Assembly: GCF_029784155.1 (NCBI RefSeq)
Contig: NC_073692.1
Coordinates: forward strand, 334,013,920 to 334,077,919
Length of the DNA stretch: 64,000 bases
Reading direction: 5' to 3'
DNA from: Uranotaenia lowii
Lineage: Eukaryota > Arthropoda > Insecta > Diptera > Culicidae
A model generated the notes under the pieces. That model ran no database searches. It had not been told where the DNA came from and was given only the letters and a program-made list of their open reading frames with translations. Shown here piece by piece: positions 52,017 through 61,495 of the stretch. Both the position numbers and the translations under genes were made by a program. Each line of letters opens with the position of its first letter. Positions within the stretch are counted from its first letter, which is position 1.

Positions 52017-53102
52017 TTTTCATCGTTCCTACTTACTGTAGCAAGAACTGTTGGAGTGATCTCCTGAACAGGAACTATATATAACCGAACAATTGTTTTT
52101 CACCAATTTTATCGCACATCAAGTAGCGGCACATATTTATACATCATTTGCATGAGTTGAACTTATAACCGGAAACGGACTTGATGGATGCAGTGACAGT
52201 TGAGAAGCTCGTGAGTGACGGTGAGTGTCGGTGATTCTTTGCGGTACAGCTGAACTTCGATTTTAGAAACTCTACACGAATGTTTCTTCTCACAACATGT
52301 TTGTTAATTTTAATCGAATCCAAGATGATGTAACAACTCCAATTTTATCCCGAAAGAAATTTTCGGGAATATTAACGAATTCCCGAAAATTTCGCTAATG
52401 TTGATTTATCCTCTTCTATTCTTGGTTTATCAGCTACTACTGTTTTGACAAAATTTTCCAAGTTTGGACCTCAAATACAGTTTTCTAAGAATTCGAATGC
52501 GGTTTCGCTTATGTTATAGACCTTCACTTATGTATATTCACTGATTCAACAAAATTTCCAATCAGTGGACCTCGAATACAGTTTGCAAGACTGTGCAATA
52601 CAAGACTTATTAAGTTATCATAAGATTTGCTTGCTCTCACAACGATAGTGACAAAAAAAAGCAAGATTAGATTTGGTTTCCATGCTGCGCAGTATGGTTA
52701 AAACTAATTTGGTTTACTGGCTGCTTTTAGTCTTATAATTAATCGAATTCTTGGTAGGTTTCTGCGCTTGGATTTTAGACTTCTTTGTTATCAATGATAG
52801 AAGTTGTTTCATGCAATCTGTTTTAAAATGCTGTGCTTCTTGGAGTGCTTAATTTAGGTTGAGCTGGCGTTTTAATTGAGTTAGTTGAGCTTTGTGCGTG
52901 GTGATAATAAATGCAAAAATTTAATTTGAGTGGCACTGTAGTTGAAAATTTGTTCTAGTCTGGTAATTTGAATGAGTTGTTAAGGCTGCTACCATAATTG
53001 ATCAGGTTAAACCTGTTACAGGGTTGCTAGTAAAATTATGGAGCATATTTTCGTGGCGTTGAGCTTTTTGGTTAACGTGTTGCTGTGTACATAGCTGGTA
53101 TA
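52017..53102 (-). other. 3' untranslated region of the Gypsy element
   Basis: About 1.1 kb between the pol stop and the 3' LTR. It contains no env-like ORF, signal peptide or membrane segment on the element strand. Confidence 0.6.
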
Positions 53103-56100
53103 TCAGTCCTCCTTGATGTCTTTGGCGTGATAAACTCCGGTTTTTCCGCTCTTTATGTCTTCTAATAAGTAGTTGTTGGAACCTTGTTTTTGTCGGACAA
53201 TGCAGGGAATAAATTTGGGTCCTAGTTTCTTCGTACGATGATCTATTGATGAAGATTGCTCGAATGAACGTCTCCACACTACGTCTCCTTCAGCGAATTC
53301 TCGGTTGCGTGCCCGCAAGTCGTAACGTTGTTTGCTGGTTTCGTGAGCTTTCTTGATGCGACTCAGAACGAACTCCTGGATGTTCTTGATGACCTCAAGT
53401 CGCAATCCTTGAGCTTTTACTGGATCATCTACCGTGTTGAGATTCGCCATGGGGTAAGCTTCTGTAAAAAGGATGTGGTCCCTCCCGAAGTTGCAATAGT
53501 GTGGACTGCAGCCTAATGTGTCATGCTTGGTCGTGTTTATTGCACACACTATTTGTTGTAGGTGCTGGTCCCAGTCACGTTGGTCCACGTCTAATAGAGA
53601 TCTTATACAGGTGACTAGGGTGCGATTCGTCCTTTCTGCAGCATTACACATGGGAGTGTAAAAAGCTGTCTTCATGTGTGTTACTCTGTATCTTCTCAGG
53701 AACGATTGGAAAACCTGCGACAAGAATTGGGATCCAGAGTCAGAAACGATGATTCTTGGGGTCGAGAAACGTAAAAACACGTAGTTTTCCAAAAAATTAA
53801 CCATTTGCTGGGCGTTTGCAGATCGAAAGGGTTCCACAATTACGAATTTTGTAATCCAGTCGACCACGACGAGCAGTACGCTGAAACCTTTTCGAGATCT
53901 GGTCATGGGTCCAACCCAGTCTACCGAGATTAGCTCCCAGGGTAACTTTGCAGGTTTGGGGTTTCCTAATGTGGGTGTTAGGGTACAATTCGGTGCTTTA
54001 GAGGCTTTACATATTTCACAACTTCTAATATATTTCTTTATGTCTACTGACATGTTTGGCCAGTAATGGTCTCGTTGTATCTTCTGGAAGGTTCGTTCGT
54101 ATCCCAAGTGTGCTGCCGTTGGTATGTCATGAAATCTTCGCATTATCTCCGGCCTCTCCGGTGCAGGAACGACTTTCTTCCAGCGATGTGCTCGGCCTCC
54201 AACCTCATTAACGATCGAACAATTTTTATACAAAAATCCTGCCACGATTCGGAAGTCTGGGAAGCTATCCTTGTCTGTGATGACTTTCTTCCACAGTTCA
54301 TTGTACCATGAATCCATCGTGGAAGGCGTCGTCACCGCTGAGATTTCGTTTATCATTTCAATTCTGCTCAAACAATCTGGAACTATGTTTGCGCTTCCTT
54401 TTCTGTATTTTATATCAAATGAGTATGCGTTTAGCCTCAGGATCCATCGAGCCAGTAGTGGGGTAGGATTCTTCATAGTTTTTAAGTACAAAAGACTGGA
54501 GTGATCGCAGAAAACTGTGAAGTGGGTGCCTTCAAGATATCCTCTGAACTTTTCTATGGATCTTATGACGGCCAAGCATTCCCGTTGGGTTACAGAATAC
54601 TTCCTTTCAGCGGGGGACAATTTCTGCGAAAAGTAGCACACGACTTGTTCTCCTTTGCTAGATTCCTGTGTAAGTACTGCACCTATGGCCATGTCACTAG
54701 CATCACAAGCAACTGAGAAGGGTTTTGAGTAATCTGGTGTCGTTAGCACAGGGGCTGAGGTTAGCTGATTCTTCAGAGTTTGGAAAGCTTTCTCACACTC
54801 TTCAGACCATTTAAATTTCGTTTTCGCCCGCGTAAGCTCTGTCAGAGGAACTGCTGTCTCCGAAAAGTTTCGTATGAAGCGTCGATACCATCCACATAAA
54901 CCGATGAACCTTTGTACTTCTTTTTTGGTCGAGGGTGTCGGGAATTTGCTGATCGCATCAACTTTGGAGTCATCTACGTGCCAGCCTTTCTCATCAAGAA
55001 CATACCCAAGATAATTAAGAGATTTTCTACAGAATATCGATTTCTCCGAGTTGATGGTTAATCCGGCTTTGCCTAATCTAAAAGCTATCTCCTTCAGATG
55101 AACCAGATGCTCTTGGAAGGTTTCTGTGGCGAGGATGAGGTCGTCAAGGTAAACGAAAACTCGTGGTTCTAAGTCGATGAAAATGTGGTTCATGACGCGG
55201 GAAAGTGCTTGACTTGCTGTGGATAATCCAAATGGTACAACTTTAAATTGATAGTGTCCGCGCTGTGGGATGGTAAAAGCTGTTTTTGGTCTGGATGATG
55301 GCTCTAGAGGTATTTGCCAGAAGGCAGATTCTAGATCTATAGACGAGAGAAATTTTGAACCACTCAGGTTGTTCATTATCGATGCAATGTGTGGGATAGG
55401 ATAAGCTTCCTGGACGATTATTGAGTTCAATTTTCTGGCGTCAAGACAAAGCCTCATAGAACCATCTTTCTTTTTGACGGCCACTGTTGCGTTATTCCAC
55501 GGGCAACACATTGCTTCCTCTATTACGTTTAATTGCAGCATACGATCAACCTCCTTGTTAAGGTCATCCAACACGAACTTCGCCATTGGATAGTATTTCT
55601 GTTTGAAGGGCGCGGCACTTCCGGTGTCAATTGTATGCTGATATATGTTTGTCAGACCTAGTCTTCCGGTGTTTTGCATTGTCGGAAACTTCGAGATTGT
55701 TTGTTTAAGATGCTGGATTTCAGTCGGAGTAAGAGAATCCACGATGTCCTTGTTAACGTTCGATGAAATTGTTACTCCACACACCATTGCCCGAATGCCA
55801 AACGCTTGCCAGAAATCCATGCCTAATATAAAGGATTTTGGCATGGATTCGATGAACAGAACCGGTAGTGTTTGTGTTTTGTTGTTGTATGCTATTGGTA
55901 GATATGCAAAGTAGGATACTTGATGAGGTGAGTTGTCAACCGTTCTTATTTCTCCTTCAACAGGATATTTTGTCAATCCGAGATCGTTTGAGATTTTTGT
56001 TAACTCCCCGCCAATCAATGAACACGTAGCTCCACTGTCAAGTAGCCCTCGAAGAGTTCGACCTAGGACGGTGACTTCTGCGTATGGACGGTTGTCCGTA

Positions 56101-56390
56101 TTGATGGGGTTGATTAGAAGCGATGCAATTTCTCGAAAATGTGGTAATGTAGCGATGTTGGGGATCTTGTTTGAGTTGGAAGAGTTCTCCTTCCCCTCTA
56201 AAGGCTCTCCCTTTTCCCGTTTCCCGAAAAACTCTGTTGATTTTCTGGTGCTAGTTGCCTCCATCTTGCTTGACAACTCTGACAGTTCCTTGTAGTGCAA
56301 CCCTTTCGGCCACAGGTGAAACAGAATACGAATGTTCTCGGGTTTTGGCACATGAGGTAGGTATGTCCTGGTGTTTCGCACTGCCAGCAT
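53103..56390 (-). CDS. Gypsy Pol: protease, RT, RNase H, integrase
   Basis: A 1095-residue Pol ORF overlapping gag by 193 bp in another frame, so it is expected to be made by ribosomal frameshifting. Its ATG at 56390 lies inside the overlap and is not necessarily used. Domains: aspartyl protease with D118-S-G (RGLLDSGATCSLIG); RT with AFWQIPL, FKVVPFGLSTASQ and YLDD at 414-417; RNase H (FSVACDASDMAIGAVL, FCDHSSLLYL); an integrase with an HHCC zinc site (AHLGYERTFQ...YIRSCEICKASK) and DDE core motifs (VDWVGPMTRSRKG, IIVSDSGSQFLSQ, PMCNAAERTNRTL); and a C-terminal tail (GDVVWRRSFEQSS, GPKFIPCIVRQKQ). No break seen; probably enzymatically competent. Confidence 0.93.
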   Translation of the reverse strand: MLAVRNTRTYLPHVPKPENIRILFHLWPKGLHYKELSELSSKMEATSTRKSTEFFGKREKGEPLEGKENSSNSNKIPNIATLPHFREIASLLINPINTDNRPYAEVTVLGRTLRGLLDSGATCSLIGGELTKISNDLGLTKYPVEGEIRTVDNSPHQVSYFAYLPIAYNNKTQTLPVLFIESMPKSFILGMDFWQAFGIRAMVCGVTISSNVNKDIVDSLTPTEIQHLKQTISKFPTMQNTGRLGLTNIYQHTIDTGSAAPFKQKYYPMAKFVLDDLNKEVDRMLQLNVIEEAMCCPWNNATVAVKKKDGSMRLCLDARKLNSIIVQEAYPIPHIASIMNNLSGSKFLSSIDLESAFWQIPLEPSSRPKTAFTIPQRGHYQFKVVPFGLSTASQALSRVMNHIFIDLEPRVFVYLDDLILATETFQEHLVHLKEIAFRLGKAGLTINSEKSIFCRKSLNYLGYVLDEKGWHVDDSKVDAISKFPTPSTKKEVQRFIGLCGWYRRFIRNFSETAVPLTELTRAKTKFKWSEECEKAFQTLKNQLTSAPVLTTPDYSKPFSVACDASDMAIGAVLTQESSKGEQVVCYFSQKLSPAERKYSVTQRECLAVIRSIEKFRGYLEGTHFTVFCDHSSLLYLKTMKNPTPLLARWILRLNAYSFDIKYRKGSANIVPDCLSRIEMINEISAVTTPSTMDSWYNELWKKVITDKDSFPDFRIVAGFLYKNCSIVNEVGGRAHRWKKVVPAPERPEIMRRFHDIPTAAHLGYERTFQKIQRDHYWPNMSVDIKKYIRSCEICKASKAPNCTLTPTLGNPKPAKLPWELISVDWVGPMTRSRKGFSVLLVVVDWITKFVIVEPFRSANAQQMVNFLENYVFLRFSTPRIIVSDSGSQFLSQVFQSFLRRYRVTHMKTAFYTPMCNAAERTNRTLVTCIRSLLDVDQRDWDQHLQQIVCAINTTKHDTLGCSPHYCNFGRDHILFTEAYPMANLNTVDDPVKAQGLRLEVIKNIQEFVLSRIKKAHETSKQRYDLRARNREFAEGDVVWRRSFEQSSSIDHRTKKLGPKFIPCIVRQKQGSNNYLLEDIKSGKTGVYHAKDIKED

Positions 56391-58336
56391 GTGAGTGTTA
56401 TCTTCGTTTTCTGACCATTTGTATTTGTCGAGTCCTCTGAGTATCTTGGGTTTCTGTTGAATGGTCCTTGCCTCAAGTGTAGAGCGTTGATGTTCTCAGT
56501 TATCGTCAGCATCTCTTCCTCTGCATTCATTGCTGTTTCTAGTTGCGTTAGTTCTCTTTCCTGATATTCTTCTCGTTCTAACTCCGATTCCTGTTCTATG
56601 ACGTTGTTCTCTAACATATTGACTTGTTGTCGACCAATGTTTCGATATGGCAGTTGTTGAGCAGGCGAGTTGTTCCCGGTTATCCTAGTATTTTGAGGTT
56701 GGAATGGCTTGTTCCACGGTGGACGATACATTGCTGATGGGCGGTTCTTCATGGCATACGATCGGGATACTTCAAAGTCTTTACAGACTTTCACTAGTTG
56801 CTGCACCGTTGTGACCTGAGACGCTGCTGCTATTGGCACAAATTCGGTGTTAAGATGGGATTTTATGATGAACAGCTTCTCAGATTCTGGCATCGGAGGC
56901 TCGATGATTTCAAAAATTGATAACAAATCTCTGTAGAAAGATGTGAACGATTCGTTTGCTCCTTGGAATCTTAGGTACAAATCTTGTTTGAAAATCTCCG
57001 AATAATATGGTGGCAGAAATTCTTTTTTGATTTCCAATTTGAATGCTTCCCATGTGTGGATATAGCGATACGTCCTGGTGTACCACTCGAATGCACGACC
57101 TTTGAGCAGTTGCTTAACTGATCGCAGCAGCGTGGTGTCATCCATGCCTTCGGTTTCCGCGTACATTTTGATCTGGTTAAGAAATTCGCCTAGCTTCTGG
57201 ATGTTGTTTTCTCCTCCGTACTCTTCTATTTTCCATCTATGTAGGGGTTGGGAAAATCTGCTTGGGTGACCATTTTCTGCCGTTCTGCTTTGTTGGGCAG
57301 CATGCGCGTTAAGCGGCGATGTTAATCCGTTAGCATACGGCTCAAAAGGTTCTCTCCTTACAGCATCGTGGGCGTAGTAATTTTGATATGTACCTTGCCT
57401 TTGGATCGAAATTTCATGCTCGAGCTGGAAACGTCTTTGCTTCTCTTCTTCCAAGCTTTGTTGAAGTTGTCCATACTGCACTTGTAATTGGGCAAACTGT
57501 TGTATTTGCTCTTGTTGCTGACGTATTAAATTTTGAAATTGTGCGTGTAAAGTTTGGTCCGCTTGCAGGGGATGTTGCGACGAATTCAAAGGTGCCGGTG
57601 TGGTCGGTTGTTGCTGTTGTGTCCACGGTTGACGATCCCATTGTTGCGGCTCTTGCAGTTGTTGAAATTGTTGTTGGATTAGTTCTTGTTGTTCTCGCTG
57701 CTGCGGGAGGTTTCCTTGCTGTTCCCGTTCCTGTTGATCCTGTAGCACTAAATTCCTTTGTTGCTCCGCTCGATCGTTGTTATGTTGCTGGCCCAGCAGT
57801 ACATGTTGCTGCACCACCTCCTTTATGCTCGACTGCAAATTTGAATGTTTAAGTCTATCTAACGTTTCCTTCTCCGTGGGCAGGATATCCTGATCTCCTG
57901 GCCGCCCTCCTACGTTGGCAGGTTGTTGTTGTTGTTGTAAGCAGTCTTCTATCCTAGTCAATGCTGCCTCTAGTTTTGAAATTGTTTTGTTAGCGTTCGC
58001 CGTTATCATTGAGTCAGTTATCAATGTCAAACGAAAGCGGTAATGCAGCAAACGTGAGCGATACTTTTTCAGGTCGGAATATAATTTTTGTCGAATAGCT
58101 GTTTCTACCAAGTGAACTATAGGTGATATTTTTGCTTGGCAGTTGTAGATATTATCTACATCTGACATCACATTCGTTGAAGATGTTGGGATGTTCTTCT
58201 CCTTGGCTTCTTTGTAGAGAATCGTTTTCAGGTTTTTAAGTTTCACTGATCGGTGTACAATTAAATTTGGCCTCACTCCACGCAGTGCCAGCTCAAAAGT
58301 AAGCTCATCATCTTCCAAGTGGTTGATGTCCATCAT
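56198..58336 (-). CDS. Gypsy Gag with long Q-rich region
   Basis: A 712-residue Gag from the ATG at 58336; a short upstream in-frame extension lacks an ATG. The N-terminal part is helical and charged. A very glutamine-rich region occupies roughly residues 160-340, with a heptad-like coiled-coil stretch at its end. A Ty3-type capsid core follows (KIEEYGGENNIQKLGEFLNQ, GRAFEWYTRTYRYIHTWEAF, LRFQGANESFTSFYRDLL). A CCHC knuckle (CWQCETPGHTYLMC near residue 650) and a Cys cluster (CFTCGRKGCTTRNCQSC) lie at the C-terminus. The long N-terminal and polyQ extension makes it larger than most Ty3 Gags. Confidence 0.9.
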   Translation of the reverse strand: MMDINHLEDDELTFELALRGVRPNLIVHRSVKLKNLKTILYKEAKEKNIPTSSTNVMSDVDNIYNCQAKISPIVHLVETAIRQKLYSDLKKYRSRLLHYRFRLTLITDSMITANANKTISKLEAALTRIEDCLQQQQQPANVGGRPGDQDILPTEKETLDRLKHSNLQSSIKEVVQQHVLLGQQHNNDRAEQQRNLVLQDQQEREQQGNLPQQREQQELIQQQFQQLQEPQQWDRQPWTQQQQPTTPAPLNSSQHPLQADQTLHAQFQNLIRQQQEQIQQFAQLQVQYGQLQQSLEEEKQRRFQLEHEISIQRQGTYQNYYAHDAVRREPFEPYANGLTSPLNAHAAQQSRTAENGHPSRFSQPLHRWKIEEYGGENNIQKLGEFLNQIKMYAETEGMDDTTLLRSVKQLLKGRAFEWYTRTYRYIHTWEAFKLEIKKEFLPPYYSEIFKQDLYLRFQGANESFTSFYRDLLSIFEIIEPPMPESEKLFIIKSHLNTEFVPIAAASQVTTVQQLVKVCKDFEVSRSYAMKNRPSAMYRPPWNKPFQPQNTRITGNNSPAQQLPYRNIGRQQVNMLENNVIEQESELEREEYQERELTQLETAMNAEEEMLTITENINALHLRQGPFNRNPRYSEDSTNTNGQKTKITLTCWQCETPGHTYLMCQNPRTFVFCFTCGRKGCTTRNCQSCQARWRQLAPENQQSFSGNGKRESL

Positions 58337-58428
58337 GTCACACAATTTTTCACTCACTTTGACTGTTGACAGAACTAGAACGTTATTTATGATTTCAACT
58401 AATGTGGGTTTATTTCGTTGGGCGCCAA

Positions 58429-59910
58429 TGTTACTATTTTGCTAATATCGGTCTTCGGCAGACCATTCACGCAATTGAAACTCGGAATCGACAAACTGAC
58501 ATTCGATAGCTATGTCAGAAAAGACTCAAATATGGCTCATATATTGGCTCAACCATAAGCTCGAATAACGAAAAAAGCACGTATCAAACTTGGTGATATG
58601 ATGCTAAAGGCATCTTATAATCTCAAGAAGCATCACAGCAAAATATTGCATTATAAATGTAAACTGTTTCGACTTAACATTAAGGTACAACTTATTACTA
58701 AGCACCTGTCATCCTCGGTACCGCTGCCAATAAATCAGCTTCCCCCTGCTTGCAGTCGACGGGGCCCCGGTCTCGAACACTCGTCCAAACGGCAACGTGC
58801 TATCCGCTTACACGCGTGAGCGAATGTAGGATGCGTGCAAATCCTATGCATGCGCGCCCACTGGCTCGGCTTTCTTTCACACACTCTCACACGGCTCCGT
58901 CACTTCTTCAGGTACTACATGCATATATGCTAGACTGTCCATGCAATCATGCGCAAGTCTCAGCCCAACATTCGATGACGATGATTTCCAGTTGACAATG
59001 ATGATTTCGACTCTCTCCGTTCATGCTTCGTTCACAATGTTGCAGTGATACGCATGCTTAAGTCCTCCCTGGAGAGGTAACTTCGATAACAACAAATTGC
59101 GCCACACGCACACGAGTGATGAGGGGTTTTGCCACAGTTGATCGTATCCAAGACGAGTCAGATGTTGTACTGTCGTTGCAGCCTTGCAGGCGTTTTCTGT
59201 GAGAGTTAGAACCGATTCAAAAAAGGTCCTAAGAAAATTTCATTAACGTCAAGCCTTCAGATCATGATTTGTGAACATCCTACCTCAGTTGAGGACCTTT
59301 TCAAATCCACTGGTTCCCGTGCGGTGCTGCTTATGCTCTGACGACACCCAGCCTCAATTTCCACCTGTGATTGAGAGAATCCGTTGTATGAACTGCGACA
59401 AATATTCAATGTCTGTTTTACCTGGTTGTTAAGGACCATGTATTTATCTAGGCTGTTCAGGAAGTCTGATCTTCCCAGGATGCGACGTCGGTTCACCCTG
59501 TATGTGAATTGATTAAGTTAGCTCACTGGAAGATGTATGACATTGATTTGTACCTGTAATGCGGTGGATTCTGGCAAGACTCTCTTTACAGGTGAGCCGG
59601 AATTTGATGCTCCTCTGCCTATCGTGTCTAGGTCGTGATGGTTCCGATGCTTCCCGTGTTCGGTTAGATTGTTTCCGTCTTGATGAGGTTAGGCACACTA
59701 CCGTTAAAATGAGATTAGTTCATTCGATATAACCGATGCAATTGTGGATTACCTGATGATGGTGTAATAAATTATTCTTGGCCAGGTTTGCAGTTCTGTC
59801 TGCAGGATCGGTTTCGATTTCGGAATCGGTCGGAGAGTGCTTCAGGTGATTCTTGCACGTTCTTTAGGAACACCTAAAACATATAGCCCTTGTTTAGGGA
59901 AAAGGTTTCA
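58429..59910 (-). repeat. 5' LTR of the Gypsy element
   Basis: 1482 bp. On the minus strand its 3' end abuts the primer-binding site (ttggcgcccaacg). It carries the same internal short ORFs as the left LTR. Confidence 0.93.
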
Positions 59911-60053
59911 GTCGTCGTACAGTACAGACGTATTTTCGCGCACCGCCGTCAATTCAAATTAATTAGTGTTCCCTAAAGCCGCCGCGTATATCAAAGTGCC
60001 AACGTTTGTTTTATTACCTTTTTTGTGCCGTGTTAACTGTACGAGGAAAAAAA

Positions 60054-61475
60054 ATGCCAAAGTGTCAAATTCCAACCTGCGATGTTATCGATGGTGTCCA
60101 CCTTTGGACGTGTACGGGTCCCTGTCATCGAAGATTCCACGCCGCCTGTATCGGAGTGCAGCGGAATTGCGAGGAGTCTATAAGGCGATTTATGCTGCCA
60201 GTCTGCTATGACTGTCAGCATTCAATTAAGGACCAGATAGATCTGTCGAGATTAATGTCTCGACAGAATGAAATAATGGAGCAACTGAAACTCCAAAACA
60301 GCTCCCAGGAGAGAATTAGTTCACAATTAGTGAAATTTTCATGCCTGGAGACCTTGATTGAGGGTATAGATACGCTCTCAAATCAAATAAACGGTCTGAA
60401 AAAAGAGCTGTCATCGCTTAAAAAATTGGAACTGTCAAACACGGCGACAATAAATGAAATTGTCCAGTCCTGCAACGAGGATAGTCGTTCGTTGAAAGCT
60501 GACTTCAGCCAGGCAGTATCAACAATATTAGCAGCTAGTCAATCACCAATAGACATTCAAGCGGATCTTGATAGTCTAAGACTGGAAATCGGGGAACAAC
60601 ACCGTAGCTGCTATATAAATTTTGAACAGGAGCTCACTCCTACGCTCCAGTCAATCGCGGTGGAACTGAACGCGTTAAGAGCTACAGTGAGGAATCCTGG
60701 CGTAAACGAGGACCTTATTGATGAATTACGGTCCATTCACGACGCTGTGAAAGCCAAACCGGCCGATCATCAACACGACTCAGGACCAACTCTAGCCGAG
60801 GAAATTGCTTCGTCGTCAAGGGTAAATCCATCTACTTCGTCTAGCGGCTGGAGACGAATCGGAAACAAAATGCTTTGGAAACCTCAACAGTACTGGGAAG
60901 AATACGACGAGAGGAAACGGAAGCGTGCGGCTCAAGTCAAGGCCGCGGAAAAAGCCAGGCGAAAACAGCATAAAAAACAGCAGCATCAACAAAGACAAAA
61001 AGAAATGTTCCTATCAAGAAAACAACAGAAGCAGTCACGAAAACAATCCCCCGTAAAATATTCATCAAAAGCAAGAGCCACTACTGATAAAGAGCTACTG
61101 GCTGCCGCAAAAGTCGCGTTTAATAGAAAATCAACTCCGAAAGCGAAGATCCCGACCTTCATCAACTTCCAACGGGGAGAAACATTGAACCCCGGTCCTA
61201 GTTCTGCTTCACCAAATGTGCTAAGGCATCGAAAAAGGCCTTCAAATATTCCTGCGCCACCCCCGGTCTCTCCACACCTTCCGAACTCATCAACATACCA
61301 GAACAGTAACACGATGACGACAGTGCCACCTGCTCATCCATACGCTACCTTCAATCAGCCATTCACCGCACCTCTAGTTGCACCGTGCTGTCACCACGAC
61401 CCATCGGCATTATATTTCAACCCGGTAATGTATAACAACCCATATTTTCTGCCGAACCGACGCGTGCCTATGTAA
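60054..61475 (+). CDS. CR1-like ORF1 protein: PHD-like finger, coiled coil, basic region
   Basis: A 473-residue ORF1 product from the ATG at 60054 (MPKCQIPTCDVIDG). The N-terminal ~65 residues have a Cys/His pattern of PHD type (C..C, WTCTGPCHRRFHAAC, PVCYDC). Residues about 75-230 are predicted coiled coil by their heptad-like Leu/Ile pattern (LKLQNSSQERISSQLVKFSC, INGLKKELSSLKKLELSNTA). A strongly basic, K/R/Q-rich stretch at about 290-350 (KRKRAAQVKAAEKARRKQHK) is probably for RNA binding, followed by a Pro-rich tail. The stop precedes the ORF2 ATG by 20 nt in a different frame, suggesting reinitiation. Confidence 0.8.
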   Translation: MPKCQIPTCDVIDGVHLWTCTGPCHRRFHAACIGVQRNCEESIRRFMLPVCYDCQHSIKDQIDLSRLMSRQNEIMEQLKLQNSSQERISSQLVKFSCLETLIEGIDTLSNQINGLKKELSSLKKLELSNTATINEIVQSCNEDSRSLKADFSQAVSTILAASQSPIDIQADLDSLRLEIGEQHRSCYINFEQELTPTLQSIAVELNALRATVRNPGVNEDLIDELRSIHDAVKAKPADHQHDSGPTLAEEIASSSRVNPSTSSSGWRRIGNKMLWKPQQYWEEYDERKRKRAAQVKAAEKARRKQHKKQQHQQRQKEMFLSRKQQKQSRKQSPVKYSSKARATTDKELLAAAKVAFNRKSTPKAKIPTFINFQRGETLNPGPSSASPNVLRHRKRPSNIPAPPPVSPHLPNSSTYQNSNTMTTVPPAHPYATFNQPFTAPLVAPCCHHDPSALYFNPVMYNNPYFLPNRRVPM

Positions 61476-61495
61476 GCACTAGCTCCTCTGTATTT

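Larger units (their letters stand above)
50535..59910 (-). mobile_element. Complete Ty3/Gypsy LTR retrotransposon, 9.4 kb
   Basis: Two 1482 bp LTRs (50535-52016 and 58429-59910) bracket intact gag and pol ORFs on the minus strand. The LTR copies share identical embedded short ORF translations, so they are nearly or fully identical and the copy is young. A primer-binding site of the ttggcgcccaacg type lies right next to the 5' LTR (about 58418-58428), and a purine-rich tract abuts the 3' LTR near 52017-52032. No envelope ORF was seen. The bases flanking the two LTRs do not match (left ..gttact, right gtcgt..), so the expected target duplication is missing. Confidence 0.93.

Noticed and set aside
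52017..53102. An envelope gene (errantivirus-like) downstream of Gypsy pol
   Set aside because: No long ORF, signal peptide or membrane segment is present on the element strand.
57400..57852. Plus-strand 154-codon hydrophobic Val/Ala-rich ORF as a membrane protein
   Set aside because: It is the antisense of the glutamine-rich (CAA/CAG) part of the Gypsy gag; the Val/Ala/Leu content is a by-product.
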